DNA of 64,000 bases from Phylloscopus collybita (taxonomy: Eukaryota > Chordata > Aves > Passeriformes > Phylloscopidae). Made by a program: the position numbers and the translations under genes. The notes below the pieces were generated by a model, which worked only from the letters and a program-made list of their open reading frames with translations, made no database searches and was not told the origin of the DNA. The DNA is taken from assembly GCA_027886175.1 (NCBI GenBank), contig JAJNNQ010000142.1:1432501-1496500 (forward strand), read 5' to 3'. Shown piece after piece: positions 1 to 64,000 of the stretch. Numbering within the stretch: the first letter of the stretch is position 1; each line of letters starts with the position of its first letter.

Positions 1-2
1 CT

Positions 3-34393
<34,391 letters not shown>

Positions 34394-34580
34394 GGCTGGT
34401 CAGACTGCAGTTCCCTCCAAGAGCTCACACCTGCACTTTCTGTGCAGCACCCTCCAATTCCTGGCCAAGGAAGTACGTTCCCCTCACTCAAATACTGTTG
34501 ACCCAGATGAGTGTGAAAGCAATGATGAGAGGAAAATTGAAAGCAGTCAGTAAGCCCCAAAGGACAGCCAATGTCTCCAG
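34394..34580 (-). other. ANK1: Probable ANK1 5' UTR (extent uncertain)
   Basis: This sequence lies directly upstream of the ANK1 start codon on the minus strand. Some of it must be 5' UTR unless a splice acceptor near the ATG joins a more distal exon. The far limit given here rests only on the candidate TATA box. Confidence 0.35.
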
Positions 34581-34608
34581 GTAGTTCCTAGATGCAGTCT
34601 GGGACACC

Positions 34609-34616
34609 TTTATAAA
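34609..34616 (-). promoter_or_regulatory. Candidate TATA box for ANK1 basic-N-terminus promoter
   Basis: TTTATAAA lies 216 bp upstream of the ATG at 34393 on the minus strand. A start site 25-30 nt downstream (near 34580) would give a 5' UTR of about 185 nt. A TATA-like octamer is weak evidence; an upstream non-coding exon is equally possible. Confidence 0.25.
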
Positions 34617-36250
34617 CCATTAATAATCCCAAATGCAGCTGTTCCAGAGGTTCTATGCACCATTGCAGCAGCCCCTGACTGCGCTGGCACATCATGCAGA
34701 AGCCTTCTTGTGGGACAGGACACTGGATTGGTGCTGTGCTCTCTCCCTCACTGTTTCTCCTGCAGTATGAGAAGAGATGCAGGCAGTCAGCCACAGGAAG
34801 GAAAATAACTCCCAGCAATTAATGCATGATGACAATAGAGAAGCAGTGAAAAAGGAGGCCGATGCATTTCACCCGACTCCTGAGTTCTCTGTAGCAATGC
34901 CTAAAGAACAGTAACCTGCATGTATTCAGTCAGGGGCTTTACCACTGCAGTGCTGCTGAGGCAGGCACATATTCCAGTCTCTCCGATTTTCTTCCTCACA
35001 GTCAGTCTCTGTGCAGCAGCCGCATCACTCACTCTCCGGGTTACGATTCCATCTTCTTTCAAAGGGAGCAATAGGGAATGGCTGTATCAGTTAGCAGGCA
35101 GGCAGCATCTCAGCTCAGAAAACAGCCGATACTGCAAAGGATGTGCCAAGTACTGGAGCAAAGTGCAGCTTAGCAGCATCCTTTCCTCCTCGCATCTCTC
35201 CGCTGAGTGAGCAGCAAGAGGAGGGGAGGGATCTTAGCTGTGAACAGGAGACAGAAATGCAGGGTACAGTCTGCTCTTTACACAGCAGCAGCAAAGTAAA
35301 CCCAAGCTACCAGCTCCTGCCCACCCAGGCATCACCAGAGGCCAAATCCTCTCTGAGGGTACCTAGGCAAGACTCCCAGAGAGTCAGCCATCCCTTCTCC
35401 ACACACAGCCCTACATTTCACCTGCAGCTGTCTTCCACAAGCATAAACTATTCCATGTTGGAACCTAGGGGTGAGGCCTGGAGGAGTGACTTTGGTTCCT
35501 GCACATGGCACCAGTGTGTAAGGGGGCCAGGCTAAAACTGGGATGGCGTTTTCAGGGTGGGCTCTTCAGTGGGGACCACACCATCACCTGCAGCAAAGTG
35601 TGCTTCTCTGTTCAGGCACTTCTGAGCAGCCCTGCCTTTATCAGCTCAATTCTTGTCCCTTGGGAAAAGCATTGTCTCGGTGCAAACCCATGGGCAAAGC
35701 ACCCATGGGGAAACTATCTGCACAGGTGGAAGCTCTGCAAATGCTGCACTTTTCTGGAACTGGCTCCCAAAAGTTGAGGTAGTAATGGTCCTTTTGCATT
35801 AAAAGATGGCAAAGCAGGGATTAATGTCAATTCCTCAGCAACTACCTGACACTCATAGGCTATTTAGGCTGGCAAAAAACCGAGATGCAAACTTAATAGT
35901 ACAGACATTGTAGGTCACTTTTTTGTTAGACTAGGTTTTCTTGCATTTTTTCCCTTTGTTTCTTTTTCCTTTGAAGTTCCTCTAGTTCTGCTGCTTCAAC
36001 TATAGACCAAGGAGTGTGCTAAAATCAGGAAAAAAGACTGACACATCATACAGTTTTTAAATAACATGATGACTGATTATACAGAGAAGGTCCTAATAAA
36101 ATATGAAGAATAGGAAATTATAAAATTTTACAATGTGTTCCCTAGAAACTATTTCGTTTTGTGTATTTTACTCACATTGATAAATAATACACTCAAGTCT
36201 AGATACAGCTGCACATCTTTTTATAGCAATGTTCTGTCCATGGCCATGAA

Positions 36251-36251
<1 letters not shown>

Positions 36252-36292
<41 letters not shown>
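36252..36292. repeat. Poly(A) tract, 41 nt
   Basis: Uninterrupted run of 41 A on the plus strand. It could be the tail of an old retroinsertion, but the sequence to its left shows no recognisable transcript, or a simple expanded mononucleotide run. The assembled length of such tracts is often inexact. Confidence 0.8.
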
Positions 36293-36294
<2 letters not shown>

Positions 36295-37137
36295 AAGTAG
36301 AAGCTGCAGAGTTAAAATGCTCCACAGACAGAAGGGAGAGCACAATAGGACTATCACCCTAAATTGAGCCTCCTCCACATGAGTCCTTTGCAGGTTGTAT
36401 GAGGCTGAGAAAACATAACCTGTGTTCAACAACAGACGAACAGGAGGCTGTTGTCAAAATTAACCATAACACACTGGGAGTGCCTCACTTCTAGATGTTG
36501 GACTTAGCATCCTAAATCAGCTCTCTGCTAGCTTGCAATTCTTTCTGTGCAATTTCCTAATTTTTCAAAACAGGGAACTCAGGAATGACACCAAGTTCTG
36601 CTATGTGTAACAGCCTCATTTCCCACCAGATGCACTCAGCCAGTCTGGGCATCAACTGCTCAGTGCCAGGGGCCACCCTGAGCTCCTTGTATGACCAGCA
36701 AGGACGTCTGAGCCTTTGCTCGAGTCCTGCCTTTCAGGTTCCAAGATTTAAGCAGGGTCAGACTTCAGAACCCACTCCCACTCCGTGCCAGGGCCTGCAC
36801 ACTGATACCCAAGGAATGGCTGTGCTGCACTCCAGGCTTTGGCACAGGCATTTTTTTCCCTCCGATGTCAAGAAGGCGCGCTGCAGACTCCGCTCCACGG
36901 CATCAGTCAGCGGGAACATCCGCCCTCTGCCTGTCTGCGGCAGGACAGAGCCTCCTCCTACACACAGACCTCACCTCTTAACTCCTTATAAGCCACAGCA
37001 GAGGGATCAGGCAAATAACCTGGAAATGAAGAATGAGATGCTGAGGCTAGTCAGGCTTTGCTTGCTCAGAGCTTCAGAGGACACTGTGGGCATGCAGTTG
37101 AGATGCCTCAGCTGCTAAAAAGCAAAAACGTTCCTGT

Positions 37138-37206
37138 ACCCAGCAAGGAGTTGGAACTGGATGATCTTTAATGTCTCTTCCAATCCAAACTATTCTGATT
37201 CTACGG
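37138..37206 (+). mobile_element. CR1 LINE 3'-end fragment
   Basis: The sequence from 'aaggagttggaactggatga' to 'attctgattctacgg' matches the conserved 3' terminus of avian CR1 elements (ttggactcgatgatctttaaggtc...ccaacc...attctatgattctatg). Typical severe 5' truncation; no coding capacity. Confidence 0.7.
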
Positions 37207-40117
37207 TTTGGGCCCAGTCTCCTTCTCTAGAGACCCTTAAAGCACAGGTTCATTGGAATGCTGGAAAGGGGTGCTGAAGGGAAGATGAGATGCAGAGAAC
37301 ATTTCACAATACTGTTCCTGGCCATAGCATTGATCCAAACCCCTGTTCCTGTGGCCCGGTGCATTACTGCATAAGTAATCATGACTTGGAAAACCACTGG
37401 ACACATGAATTGCAAAATGCCACTGAGTCTCTGCCTTCCTACAAAGCAGAGCAGAGAATTAGCTAACAAGACTTCAGATAGTCCCAGTTTCAGACTCCAT
37501 TTGTAAATTAGAGGGAGTGATTATTGATCTAATGCACTTCAGGTATAGCCTGAAAGACACCAAAAACATCATCTGCCATCCCCAGAAAAGGAAGGTGAAC
37601 TTGTGCAGATGAATAGCTTTTACCAGTGCAGCTGAGAAAGACACTTGCACTTTTCTAAGGCTAGAAATGCTTCCCTGTTCAAACTCATTTTCCTTATCAC
37701 CTTACCTAGAACAGTATCGTATTTTTCACACCCTAACACAGTTATGTGCAGCTGTACATAAGCTGTCAGAGCTTCCAGACAGTGTTACCCTATAACATCA
37801 CAATTCCCTTTTCTATCTTCCTTCTGCACCAACATTTGCTGCTTGGACTTCCTGAACCCTGTGCAGAATCCGTGATGAAGGTTCTTGTGGACAGCAATCA
37901 GGTTTCCAAACAGATCAAAGTGCCTGTCTCACAGCTGGATAGAAAGAGAGATGATCAAGGGTGTCTGCAATGGCCTCTAAAGACACTGGGTTTTTTCAGT
38001 GCTCTCCTTTGTCCCCAGCTTTTTAACCATCACCTGCTGACCCCTTGCTGTGTACACTCTGGCAGTTCTGATGACTTTCTGCAGACCAACTTCTGTGATT
38101 TGCTTTGGTCTCAAGAGCATGCTCACTAACTCAATGTGAGTTCAATGCAAAAGAGGACAAGGACACTCCTAAAGTAACTGCAGTCTTGCCTACTTCAGAC
38201 TGCAGAAGATTTTTGTCAGAAGGGGAAACACAGCAACTGGAACCTGCTCCCCTGGAGAATAGCTCCTCCCAGTGGGACTGACTGAAGCCCTGGTCCAGGA
38301 AATCTGCTGACCAATAACAATTCAGTTCTTTCTATGTGACACTCTTTTACCTTTCCCCCAAGACACCAGAGAGGATTTCATCCCTACCAAATTCTAGGTT
38401 CAAAGCTACTGTCTTTGGTACCTCTCTAGCTGCTAGGATTTGAACTGATGCTTAGCTCTCTGATAGGGGGAAGCAGCATTCCAACTGAACGGTCTTTTGC
38501 AGCAGTGGTAGCTGTTTTTCAAACATCTGTCTTGAATTTTAAAAGCATGATTTAAAAGCCAAGTTAACTGGAAGTGGACACCTCTGCCATACACGTAAGA
38601 TTGTGCTGAGCAGGGGCTTACACTTAGGATGTTCTCAGTTAGGAAGCATTTGGCCTGTGACTGATACCAAGCTTCTATGTGCTGTTGGTGTATGGTTGGT
38701 AAAAAAAAAAAAAAAGGACTCTAGAGATCTGCTGCACATAAACAAAAGCTCATTGTCTTCACCATTCATGCAGGACTCAGAATAGGAGAAGTAGGAAATG
38801 GACTTAGTAATTTCACTTAAGTCACCACTTTTTTTTTGTTTTGTTTTTTGTCCAACAGTAATTTTTATCTTCTTTGAAGTTGTTTGGGAAAGTATCTAGA
38901 ATTGCAGATTATCTCTTGTTGCTGCTTGTTCCTATTGAGTAAAAAGGGGAAGCACAGGATGACAGAGTTTCAGTAAACAGACTTTCTCCTTTAGCTGAAA
39001 TGTACCATGTGCATATTAGCCAACATGTTAGTAGAAAATTTTCAAGAATTTTATTTTATTATTTGTCACACAGCACCATATTTATCACTTTCTCCTTGAA
39101 AACAGATTATTTTGCTATGATAACTCTCTGTTACCTCAATCACATACTGGGATTCTACTATGTGATGCAAATGACAAACACTGACAACAGTCACAGGGCA
39201 AAATATTTGGCAAGGGAGAACACACAAATACTGACAGAGGAACCCTTAGGAAAATTATGACACAAATTGAAGAAGGTCATTATATGCCAGTTTCATATAC
39301 GGAGCTGTCCAACAGAATAGAACCTCCCATAAGGAAGGCAGCATGGAAACAAATTCCTGACTCTCTCTGCAAGGTACTGCAGCTGTTTCAAGAGATTAAG
39401 CATGTAACTGGAGTCCTGCCTTGCTCTAGGTGAAAAATCAATGTTTGGTGAAGTTGCTGAGATTCTCTGTATTCAGGGCAGAAGAATTTTACGTTCAAAA
39501 CTCAACTTCCAGTATCTATTTTTAGGTAAATTATTCTGGCTGAAAAGCTATGAAGATAAAAGGTGCTGCAGGCCTCACCTCAGCATAAACTGCTGTAAAC
39601 TTGGTCTGCCTCAATCTGCATTCCTCTATTACTTGCAGAGATCTTGCAGAGATCAGATCTCAGCAAGGAGCTCTTTCCCTGAGCTAATTAAGATGGTTCA
39701 GTTCTTTTTAGCTTTTTCTGAATTACCTCACTGATGAGCTTTCAGAACTGCCATAACCCTTTAAGATCATTCTCATTCCAGTTAGTTTCTTTCAAGAACG
39801 ACAACTAGTTTCCCAGACAGTAGTTTGTTGCTGTAGCTTGCATGCAAACTCTTCCCTTCATACTGGGACATTTTGGTTCACCTAACAGTTAATTTAGAGC
39901 AAACGTGACGGTGATGAACAGAGCAACTCTCCCCAGGTCCACAGTACGATACCTGGCTGTGGCACTGCAGAACCTGCGGGAGCAGCTGTTCACACTGTGC
40001 TCTGTGGCACCAAAGGTTCTTGCTCTTCAAGACAGTCAGATTTCAAACCTGTTTTGGCTTGGCAATTCCCTCAAAAGAAAAGAAAGAACAAAAAACCCAA
40101 AATAAACCCCTTCAACA

Positions 40118-40133
40118 CCCCCCCCCCCCCCCC
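40118..40133. repeat. Poly(C) tract, 16 nt
   Basis: Sixteen consecutive C in an A/C-rich stretch. Simple sequence; length may be an assembly estimate. Confidence 0.7.
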
Positions 40134-40211
40134 TTTAGTCATTCTCTAATGGTAAGATTTGATTGTTGGACTAGATTCTAAAAGAGAGGTCACCTTGTTC
40201 ATGGCTCCCAA

Positions 40212-40235
40212 GGCTAACTTGTCATCAAGTTAGCC
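40212..40235. repeat. Perfect 10-bp inverted repeat with 4-nt loop
   Basis: GGCTAACTTG-tcat-CAAGTTAGCC, about 0.8 kb downstream of the KAT6A poly(A) site. It is a short hairpin-forming sequence of unknown role. Confidence 0.6.
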
Positions 40236-41053
40236 CACAAAAACTGAAGCTGCGTTTGTTGTTTTTTAATTAACAACCAGTTAAAAATGCAGCCTATTTG
40301 ATCAAATAATACTTTTTATAAACAGCTTCCTTCTTGAAGACAACCTTGTGACAGCACGTCTTTGGAAAGGCCTTTGGAAGTTTCTTGTGGCCACTGTGTC
40401 TTTATATGGCTCGGGCCAGCCCTCGGACCACAGGAAGCCGAGGCAGTGGTTCTTTCCCGAGGTGTATCACGCTTGTGGTGGGGAAACTCTAGCACCGATC
40501 ACACACACGCTGGAACTGTGCTTCCCTCTAGCGTTGTCAAGAGCTCCGAGCTTGAGGAGAAATGTGCAGCGACATAGCGGAATGGCGCCTCGATGATCCA
40601 ACTGTGCCTTAAAGCTGCAGGGCAAACCTTGCTGGGTAAAATGTCTCGTTCTCCTCCCATTCAAGGTTCTCATTACAGATGAAAGAGCAGCTGAAGGGGG
40701 TGGGGAAAACTTCAAACACAAACTGCCAGTTTTAAAGGACGCAAGTCAAAATCAAAAACAGAAGCTGATAAAACCAGGACCACACTTGGTTTTGGCCAGC
40801 CTTGGCAGAGAGGAATTTGAAGGTGGCGATTTTTGGAAAAGTTTCAAGTTTGCTCTTCTTAATTCTTCTCTAATTAGAAATTCTCGATAAAAATTAACCC
40901 AAACAAGCGATCTCATAAGTGAATTCTCTTTTAGGTGAACAGGCCCACAGGGAATCATACTCCCAGGACCAAATACCAGGGACAGCATTCAGCACTCAAA
41001 TGGAAGAAAAAGAATTTACACCCACAACTGGCATCCAAAATGGCTCAACATAA

Positions 41054-41059
41054 TTTATT
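41054..41059 (-). terminator. KAT6A: KAT6A distal polyadenylation signal AATAAA
   Basis: TTTATT on plus is AATAAA on the minus strand. A CA dinucleotide at 41042-41041 lies 12-13 nt downstream, followed by a GU-rich stretch (GTTGTGGGTGT, about 41019-41029), which completes a standard cleavage and polyadenylation site. Confidence 0.65.
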
Positions 41060-43448
41060 TTTTTTTTATGTTAAAATGTACAGAGTTCTTTTGAAAGTAC
41101 TTGCTAGAAAGGGGAAAAAAAAGTGATATTACATACAAGGAGAGGAAGGGAGACCATCCAGCCAGGAGCGTATGACATGGAGAATTACAAAGGCATCTAG
41201 GCACCCCCTTCCCCTTAGCTTACAAGTCACCATGAACAAAGTACAAAGAGGTTACAAAACAGGAAAAGCAAATATAAACAGACAGGAATAGACTCAGCTT
41301 CATTTGTACATGCGGCTTTTAGAGGCATCTGGAGCTCCTATTCACACACTCTAGAGATCTCTTTAAAGAGAATTTTATCTTTCTTAAAATAGTTTTTAAT
41401 ATTCTACAACAAAGATAAAAAATTTTAAAGATGGAATGAAATGAAAAAGCTCTTATTTTTAAAAGGCATCGAAGTCACTAACAGTGAGTTTTTTTAATTT
41501 CTTTTAGAAGATTACCCAAGTTATCTTGCTAAAAATACATTTTTTTTTTAAACAGAAGTGAAAAAATGGTAGGTACCAATATTACTGCGTTGGATAATTT
41601 CTTTTTATATATAGAAAAGAACTTTTTTTTTCTACAATAGTTCTACAGTCACAAAGGTTTGTGGAAAAGGGAGCTGCCCAATTGATAAAAAAACCCATAC
41701 AAAACCAAACCAAACATAAAGGCAAACAAACTAAATTCATGGCCCTTGTTTCAACAGCTTCTCCTCCTGTCTCAGACCCACCCCCACCCCCAGGAAGCAG
41801 CGACACAGCTGAAGATCTACAAAGAGAGGGCAGCACAGTGCGCTTTCTACACAGGTTATTTGGAACTGGACTAGTATATACAGAGAAATGGGGTCCTACA
41901 CAGCCTTGTACATGCTCAAAACTAAACAGAAATAAAAAGTGGAAGTCCTTTGAATTCTGCTTTTTATAGTTAGCAGTTACTGGAGGAAAGTCCATTTTAG
42001 TGCATCTGAAGAAACCCCAAATTTTAGATTCTTTTGGTTTAAAAACAAAAGGAATTAGTCTTATTAATGTGTCTGCATTTCTACTTCATATACAATAAAA
42101 AAAAGAACTTTACATTAAAGGGTTGTCCCTTTTTGTATTGGGTGACATGCCAGCAGTGTAGTCAAAATTAATGTAAATTGGATTTTGCAGTAATAAACAG
42201 CAAAATCCTGCTGCCTAGATCCTGCTATGGTGTTGGGACGGTTTCACTGCTGTAAAAGAGGCCGATTCCCTTCTTTTCCCACACTAGATTCAATGTGTGG
42301 CTATTCCTATAAAATGGATATCAAATACAGTAAGAGAATCAGGAAAAACATCACTGACCCCCAGAAAGCGGCACATTCAGCAACTTCCTGCCCCAGACCA
42401 GGAATGAAAGAGTGACAAGGACACCACAGGGTTCTCATCCCAGTCATCAAATGCACACTTTTTCTTCCAGCATTTCCCAAGCCAAGAGATCAACTGGAAA
42501 CAGCTGCTTCTGAGCTCAGTCTGACTCAAAGGCTCAGAACCAAAACCCTCAGCATTTCCAAGTAGGTACTAAAGCAGCCTGGGATCTCAGAGCTGTGGCT
42601 GACCCACAGGTCACCAGAAGACCCTGTAACCATTTTCTTGTCCTAACAGACCACTACCCACCCACCCTGTCCTCTTCACGACTGCTGAAGGGATACAGAA
42701 CAAGTTCTCTCTTGAGATGCTTCCAGCAGTTCAGTGACAGAATGTGTGCATGCATGCACATGTTCATGTGCATGTCTGGGTGGTGAATGGGATCATTTTA
42801 AAGTTACATTATATTTTCAGCATAAAACATACAACTTCAATTAACTCATCTACAAAAACACCAATGTGAATGGTTTATTGTTTACACCTAACTCCAAATT
42901 TTACTGAGTGTGAGGGAGTCAAGGAAAATTAAAGATTTTTCTTGACTTGCAGAAATTAAGATCTTCATTTATCCTCTGTGTTCCCTTCCAAATCTCTCAA
43001 TAAGTGCCTCCTGCTAGAAGTAGAAAATGTTAGGTGGGGTTTAGAGGGAAGGGTTGTTTTTCTTTGAGATGTCAAACATTTTACACGGCTGCAGCACTAG
43101 AAACTGCATACAGAGGGGCACAGGGGAGGGAAGAGGACATACACTGAAAATCAAGTTTAGGATACGATTTCATGTTACACATAGTCGTCCACTTTGTCAG
43201 CAAAGTAAGGCTCTTTTTAAATTATGAGAAGATTTTGTGCATGTTTCCCCTCTAAAAAACATCTCTAAGTGATTTTAGCTGTAAAATGTTTGACGATTGT
43301 GAAGAAAAGAAAAACAAACAAAAATCAAAAAAATAAAGACAGGCTTCCTAAAAAATAAAATAAACCAAAGAAAATCCCTCTAAATCTACAGCAATATTTT
43401 AACTGGAAAAAGGTCCATTTTCTCTGGTTCGTCAGTATAAAAGGTTCC

Positions 43449-43464
43449 TTTATTTATATTTATT
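43449..43464 (-). terminator. KAT6A: Tandem AATAAA hexamers close to the KAT6A stop codon
   Basis: Two TTTATT copies (43449-43454 and 43459-43464) give AATAAA on the minus strand 30-45 nt after the stop codon. A proximal poly(A) site here would yield a very short 3' UTR. No clear GU-rich element follows, so use is uncertain. Confidence 0.3.
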
Positions 43465-43493
43465 TCAGTTTTTAGGATGCAAGTTGATCTTGC

Positions 43494-61729
<18,236 letters not shown>

Positions 61730-62029
61730 TCAAGGGAGCAAACTGTAATACACAAAATGACACAGATGTTTATATATCACACAAACATGATGTAACACAC
61801 ATCATGTCTCAAAGATTTTACCTGGTTCTCACATTCAATACAGCACTAACTGAAAAAAAGTTAGTATTCCAAAGTACAAAAACTGTACAACTATTAACAC
61901 AGTTATGAAAAACTAAAATAAAATCTTCCTGCAGAAAAATTATGCGAGTATGCTATTTAGCAATCACAAGCAGATAAAAAGGTGTGCTCTCTCTGAAAAA
62001 GTTAAGGGTGGAGTTAGACATTGTGTAGC

Positions 62030-62049
62030 AAAAAAAAAAAAAAAAAAAA
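62030..62049. repeat. Poly(A) tract, 20 nt
   Basis: Uninterrupted A run in the 5'-most KAT6A intron present; no adjacent retroelement recognised. Confidence 0.75.
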
Positions 62050-63670
62050 GGCATTTAAGATGAGGCACAGCACCAGCAAAGTAAGAAATAGATATGAACT
62101 AGCCAACAATACATTTAGACTGGAATAAGCAGGACATTTTTAAATTTAAGGACTGACATTCTACAGCCTCATCAAAGATGTAGCAAGTGCAAAAACTGTT
62201 TTAAAGTGGTACTCGATCAACTAATAAGAGTGAAAGGATGGCCTAATTTAACATTAAGTGTTGGATTTCATTATCTAGCAAATTCTTTCTAATCCAATTC
62301 TATATTTAAATCCTGTGATTTATAGTTTCCAGTGCAAAGATGTACACAAAATTTAACTTAAAAATACAATAAAAATATGCCAAAATCACATTTAAAACAC
62401 TAAAAATGGGAATAACATTAGATTACGGCAAGTTTTGAGAAATATTCTTTGTATAGCTGTATCAAGTCACAGTTAGTGATTTTGAACATACCTTTTCAGA
62501 CTCTGTTCTGCAATTACCTATGTGCATACTGTTAATTATTGCATGGAAGCATATGCCAGAAGAACTTAAAGCACCTTTACTCTGCCTAAGCTTTGGCCTA
62601 AGCCAAAGCCATATCCAGAATAGTTTCTTGCAGGAATCAGGTTTGCTTACATTACTATAATACAGAAACTGAAAATTTGAAAGCTCTACCTTTCATTCAG
62701 TGTACAGACATAGTACACATAGTACACTTTCAGTCTGAGGTGTGGTCCTTAAAGCACCTACTAGATGGAAACAATCTAAACATCTTGGAAATCTGGTGTT
62801 TCAAAATTATGACACACAACAGAAATTAGAGCGTGACATTCTTCATTCAGAATACAAGTATTTATATTAGCCTTTGGGTAAACCCCAAATGATGCTGAAG
62901 TATAAACTAATATGAAATCACCTGACCATCAAAATTCTTCAGTTTGGAATATGATCACAGGATTAGTTAATTGAAGGATTGCAGTTTTTGCTCCTTTTAA
63001 GAAACAGAGAAAAAAGGACAACTGTAGATAGTAATGTCACGCATACAAATCATTAATATCCAAGTGGGAGAAGGAAGCTAGCATCTTCACTGCCCACAAG
63101 TAGTATCTTCCCAGCCACAAACACCACAGCAACATTAGCTGAAATCAGCTATGCAGGGATTCCCCATCCTCCTTTAACAGAAAGAGGGGATGTACTGTAC
63201 ACAAATTGTTCTCTTTTTGTTCCTAACGGCACCCCAGGTGCCAGGCAGCCAGCTGCTTCCAGTCAGTATCAGGCTTACTGGGGGAAAAAACCTTGTGTAT
63301 GAAGGGTCAGTCAGTGCTTTAATTTCATTGGAATCAAGATTTCAGGAATTATTTTTACCTTCTGCCTTTTGAAAGGAAAGCTGCAACACTCATGCAACTT
63401 TTCAGAGGAGAAATAAAATTAATTCATGTATCCTCTGCAGGAAGTTCATGAGCAATTTATTTCACCAAAGAGAATTCTATAGACAGCCAAAAGCCTAAGA
63501 CAGTTGTTCTTTTCTATTCTAGCCAGTATTTGCGCATACCCTGTTCACCCCCACAAGTCCTTCAAATTTGGAAGCCCACATGTCCAGGTTTGGAAGAACC
63601 AGATCAAAGACTATCCTTCATGGCTTCAATTACCACCCTGGCAAGCTGCAAGTAAATACTTTAACACATT

Positions 63671-63809
63671 AAAACAACAACAACAACAACAACAAAAACC
63701 CCAAACAAACAAAAACAAAAACAAAACAAAACAAACCCCACAACAAAAAACAAAACACCCCCCCAAACAACCCCAAAACAAACAAACAAACAAACAAAAC
63801 CCCCCAACC
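63671..63809. repeat. (CAA)n/(CAAA)n low-complexity block
   Basis: Roughly 140 bp made of CAA, CAAA and CAAAA units with short C runs and almost no G or T. Simple-sequence DNA; short open frames across it are artefacts of composition. Confidence 0.85.
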
Positions 63810-64000
63810 AAAACATTTACAGTTCGGGGAAGGCTCTACTAGAATTCAAAATGTTTTAGAATAATTAATTAAATTGGAACAGTTTTGAATGTGAAGATCA
63901 GGCTATTCTTCCAAAGCTTCTGTGTGAGACTGTTATGCTAAGTATGGAGAGATTTCACTGCTGCTGTGTTTGTTCAGCAAAGAATACCCTGGCAAGTGAA

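Larger units (their letters stand above)
34618..41040. other. ANK1-KAT6A intergenic region
   Basis: About 6.4 kb between the probable ANK1 promoter and the KAT6A polyadenylation site. It contains a 41-nt A tract, a CR1 fragment, a 16-C tract and a short hairpin. No open frame shows family similarity or splice-consistent structure, and no RNA gene was recognised. Upstream ANK1 control elements would be expected here. Confidence 0.7.
41041..43493 (-). other. KAT6A: KAT6A 3' UTR
   Basis: About 2.45 kb from the stop codon to the predicted cleavage site. The sequence is A/T-rich with many short homopolymer runs, as expected for a long vertebrate 3' UTR. A 137-codon open frame at 41582-41995 has no recognisable homology. 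The full extent depends on which poly(A) signal is used. Confidence 0.75.

Noticed and set aside
41582..41995. 137-codon open frame downstream of KAT6A
   Set aside because: Lies inside the KAT6A 3' UTR, low-complexity stretches, no homology recognised.
63504..63842. 112-codon plus open frame across the CAA-rich block
   Set aside because: Gln/Lys/Asn/Pro-rich product of simple sequence; the block is low complexity, not coding.

Overview
The window is vertebrate genomic DNA, most probably from a bird. It holds the 5' half of ANK1 (ankyrin-1) on the left and most of KAT6A (MOZ/MYST3 histone acetyltransferase) on the right, both on the minus strand and head-to-tail. Bird origin is suggested by short introns, few interspersed repeats, and two fragments with the typical 3' end of avian CR1 LINEs (a 'gatgatctt...' stretch running into 'attctatga'). 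ANK1 next to KAT6A in this orientation is also the human 8p11 order, so this is an ordinary conserved block and not a mobile or accessory region.

ANK1 (78-34393, minus). Thirteen coding exons were placed by reading frame, splice sites and match to the ankyrin family. The start-codon exon (34268-34393) encodes the basic N-terminus known from non-erythroid ankyrin-1. After a 25-kb first intron, twelve phase-0 exons (9055-9156 leftward to 78-176) encode about 14 of the usual 24 ankyrin repeats. Nine are exactly 99 bp, that is, one 33-residue repeat each. The visible coding sequence is 1503 nt (501 residues); the rest of the repeats, the spectrin-binding region and the death domain lie beyond the left edge. 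Intron 1 contains a CpG-rich element (10436-10690), a phase-compatible candidate alternative first exon (11145-11183) with a GATA motif just upstream, and an RFX-type X-box (23991-24004).

Intergenic (about 34.6-41.04 kb). This is roughly 6.4 kb without a supported gene. It contains a candidate TATA box for the ANK1 promoter, a 41-nt A tract, a CR1 tail, a C tract and a short hairpin.

KAT6A (about 41041-61693, minus, truncated at its 5' end). Fifteen coding exons are joined by consistent phases and give 1809 residues. They cover the double PHD finger, the MYST acetyltransferase domain (C2HC zinc finger, acetyl-CoA loop, catalytic Cys and Glu), the acidic region, and the Ser-, Pro/Gln- and Met-rich C-terminus. 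A 3' UTR of about 2.45 kb ends at an AATAAA signal with a GU-rich downstream element. The N-terminal exon or exons (about 200 residues in human) are off the right edge. The most distinctive protein feature is a series of 14-residue imperfect tandem repeats in the exon at 47884-48576.

The two genes do not share a pathway: one encodes a membrane-skeleton adaptor, the other a chromatin enzyme. I found no wholly new system. The most interesting items are the possible alternative ANK1 promoter and first exon, the CpG/E-box element, the X-box, the KAT6A repeat array, and two perfect intronic inverted repeats.
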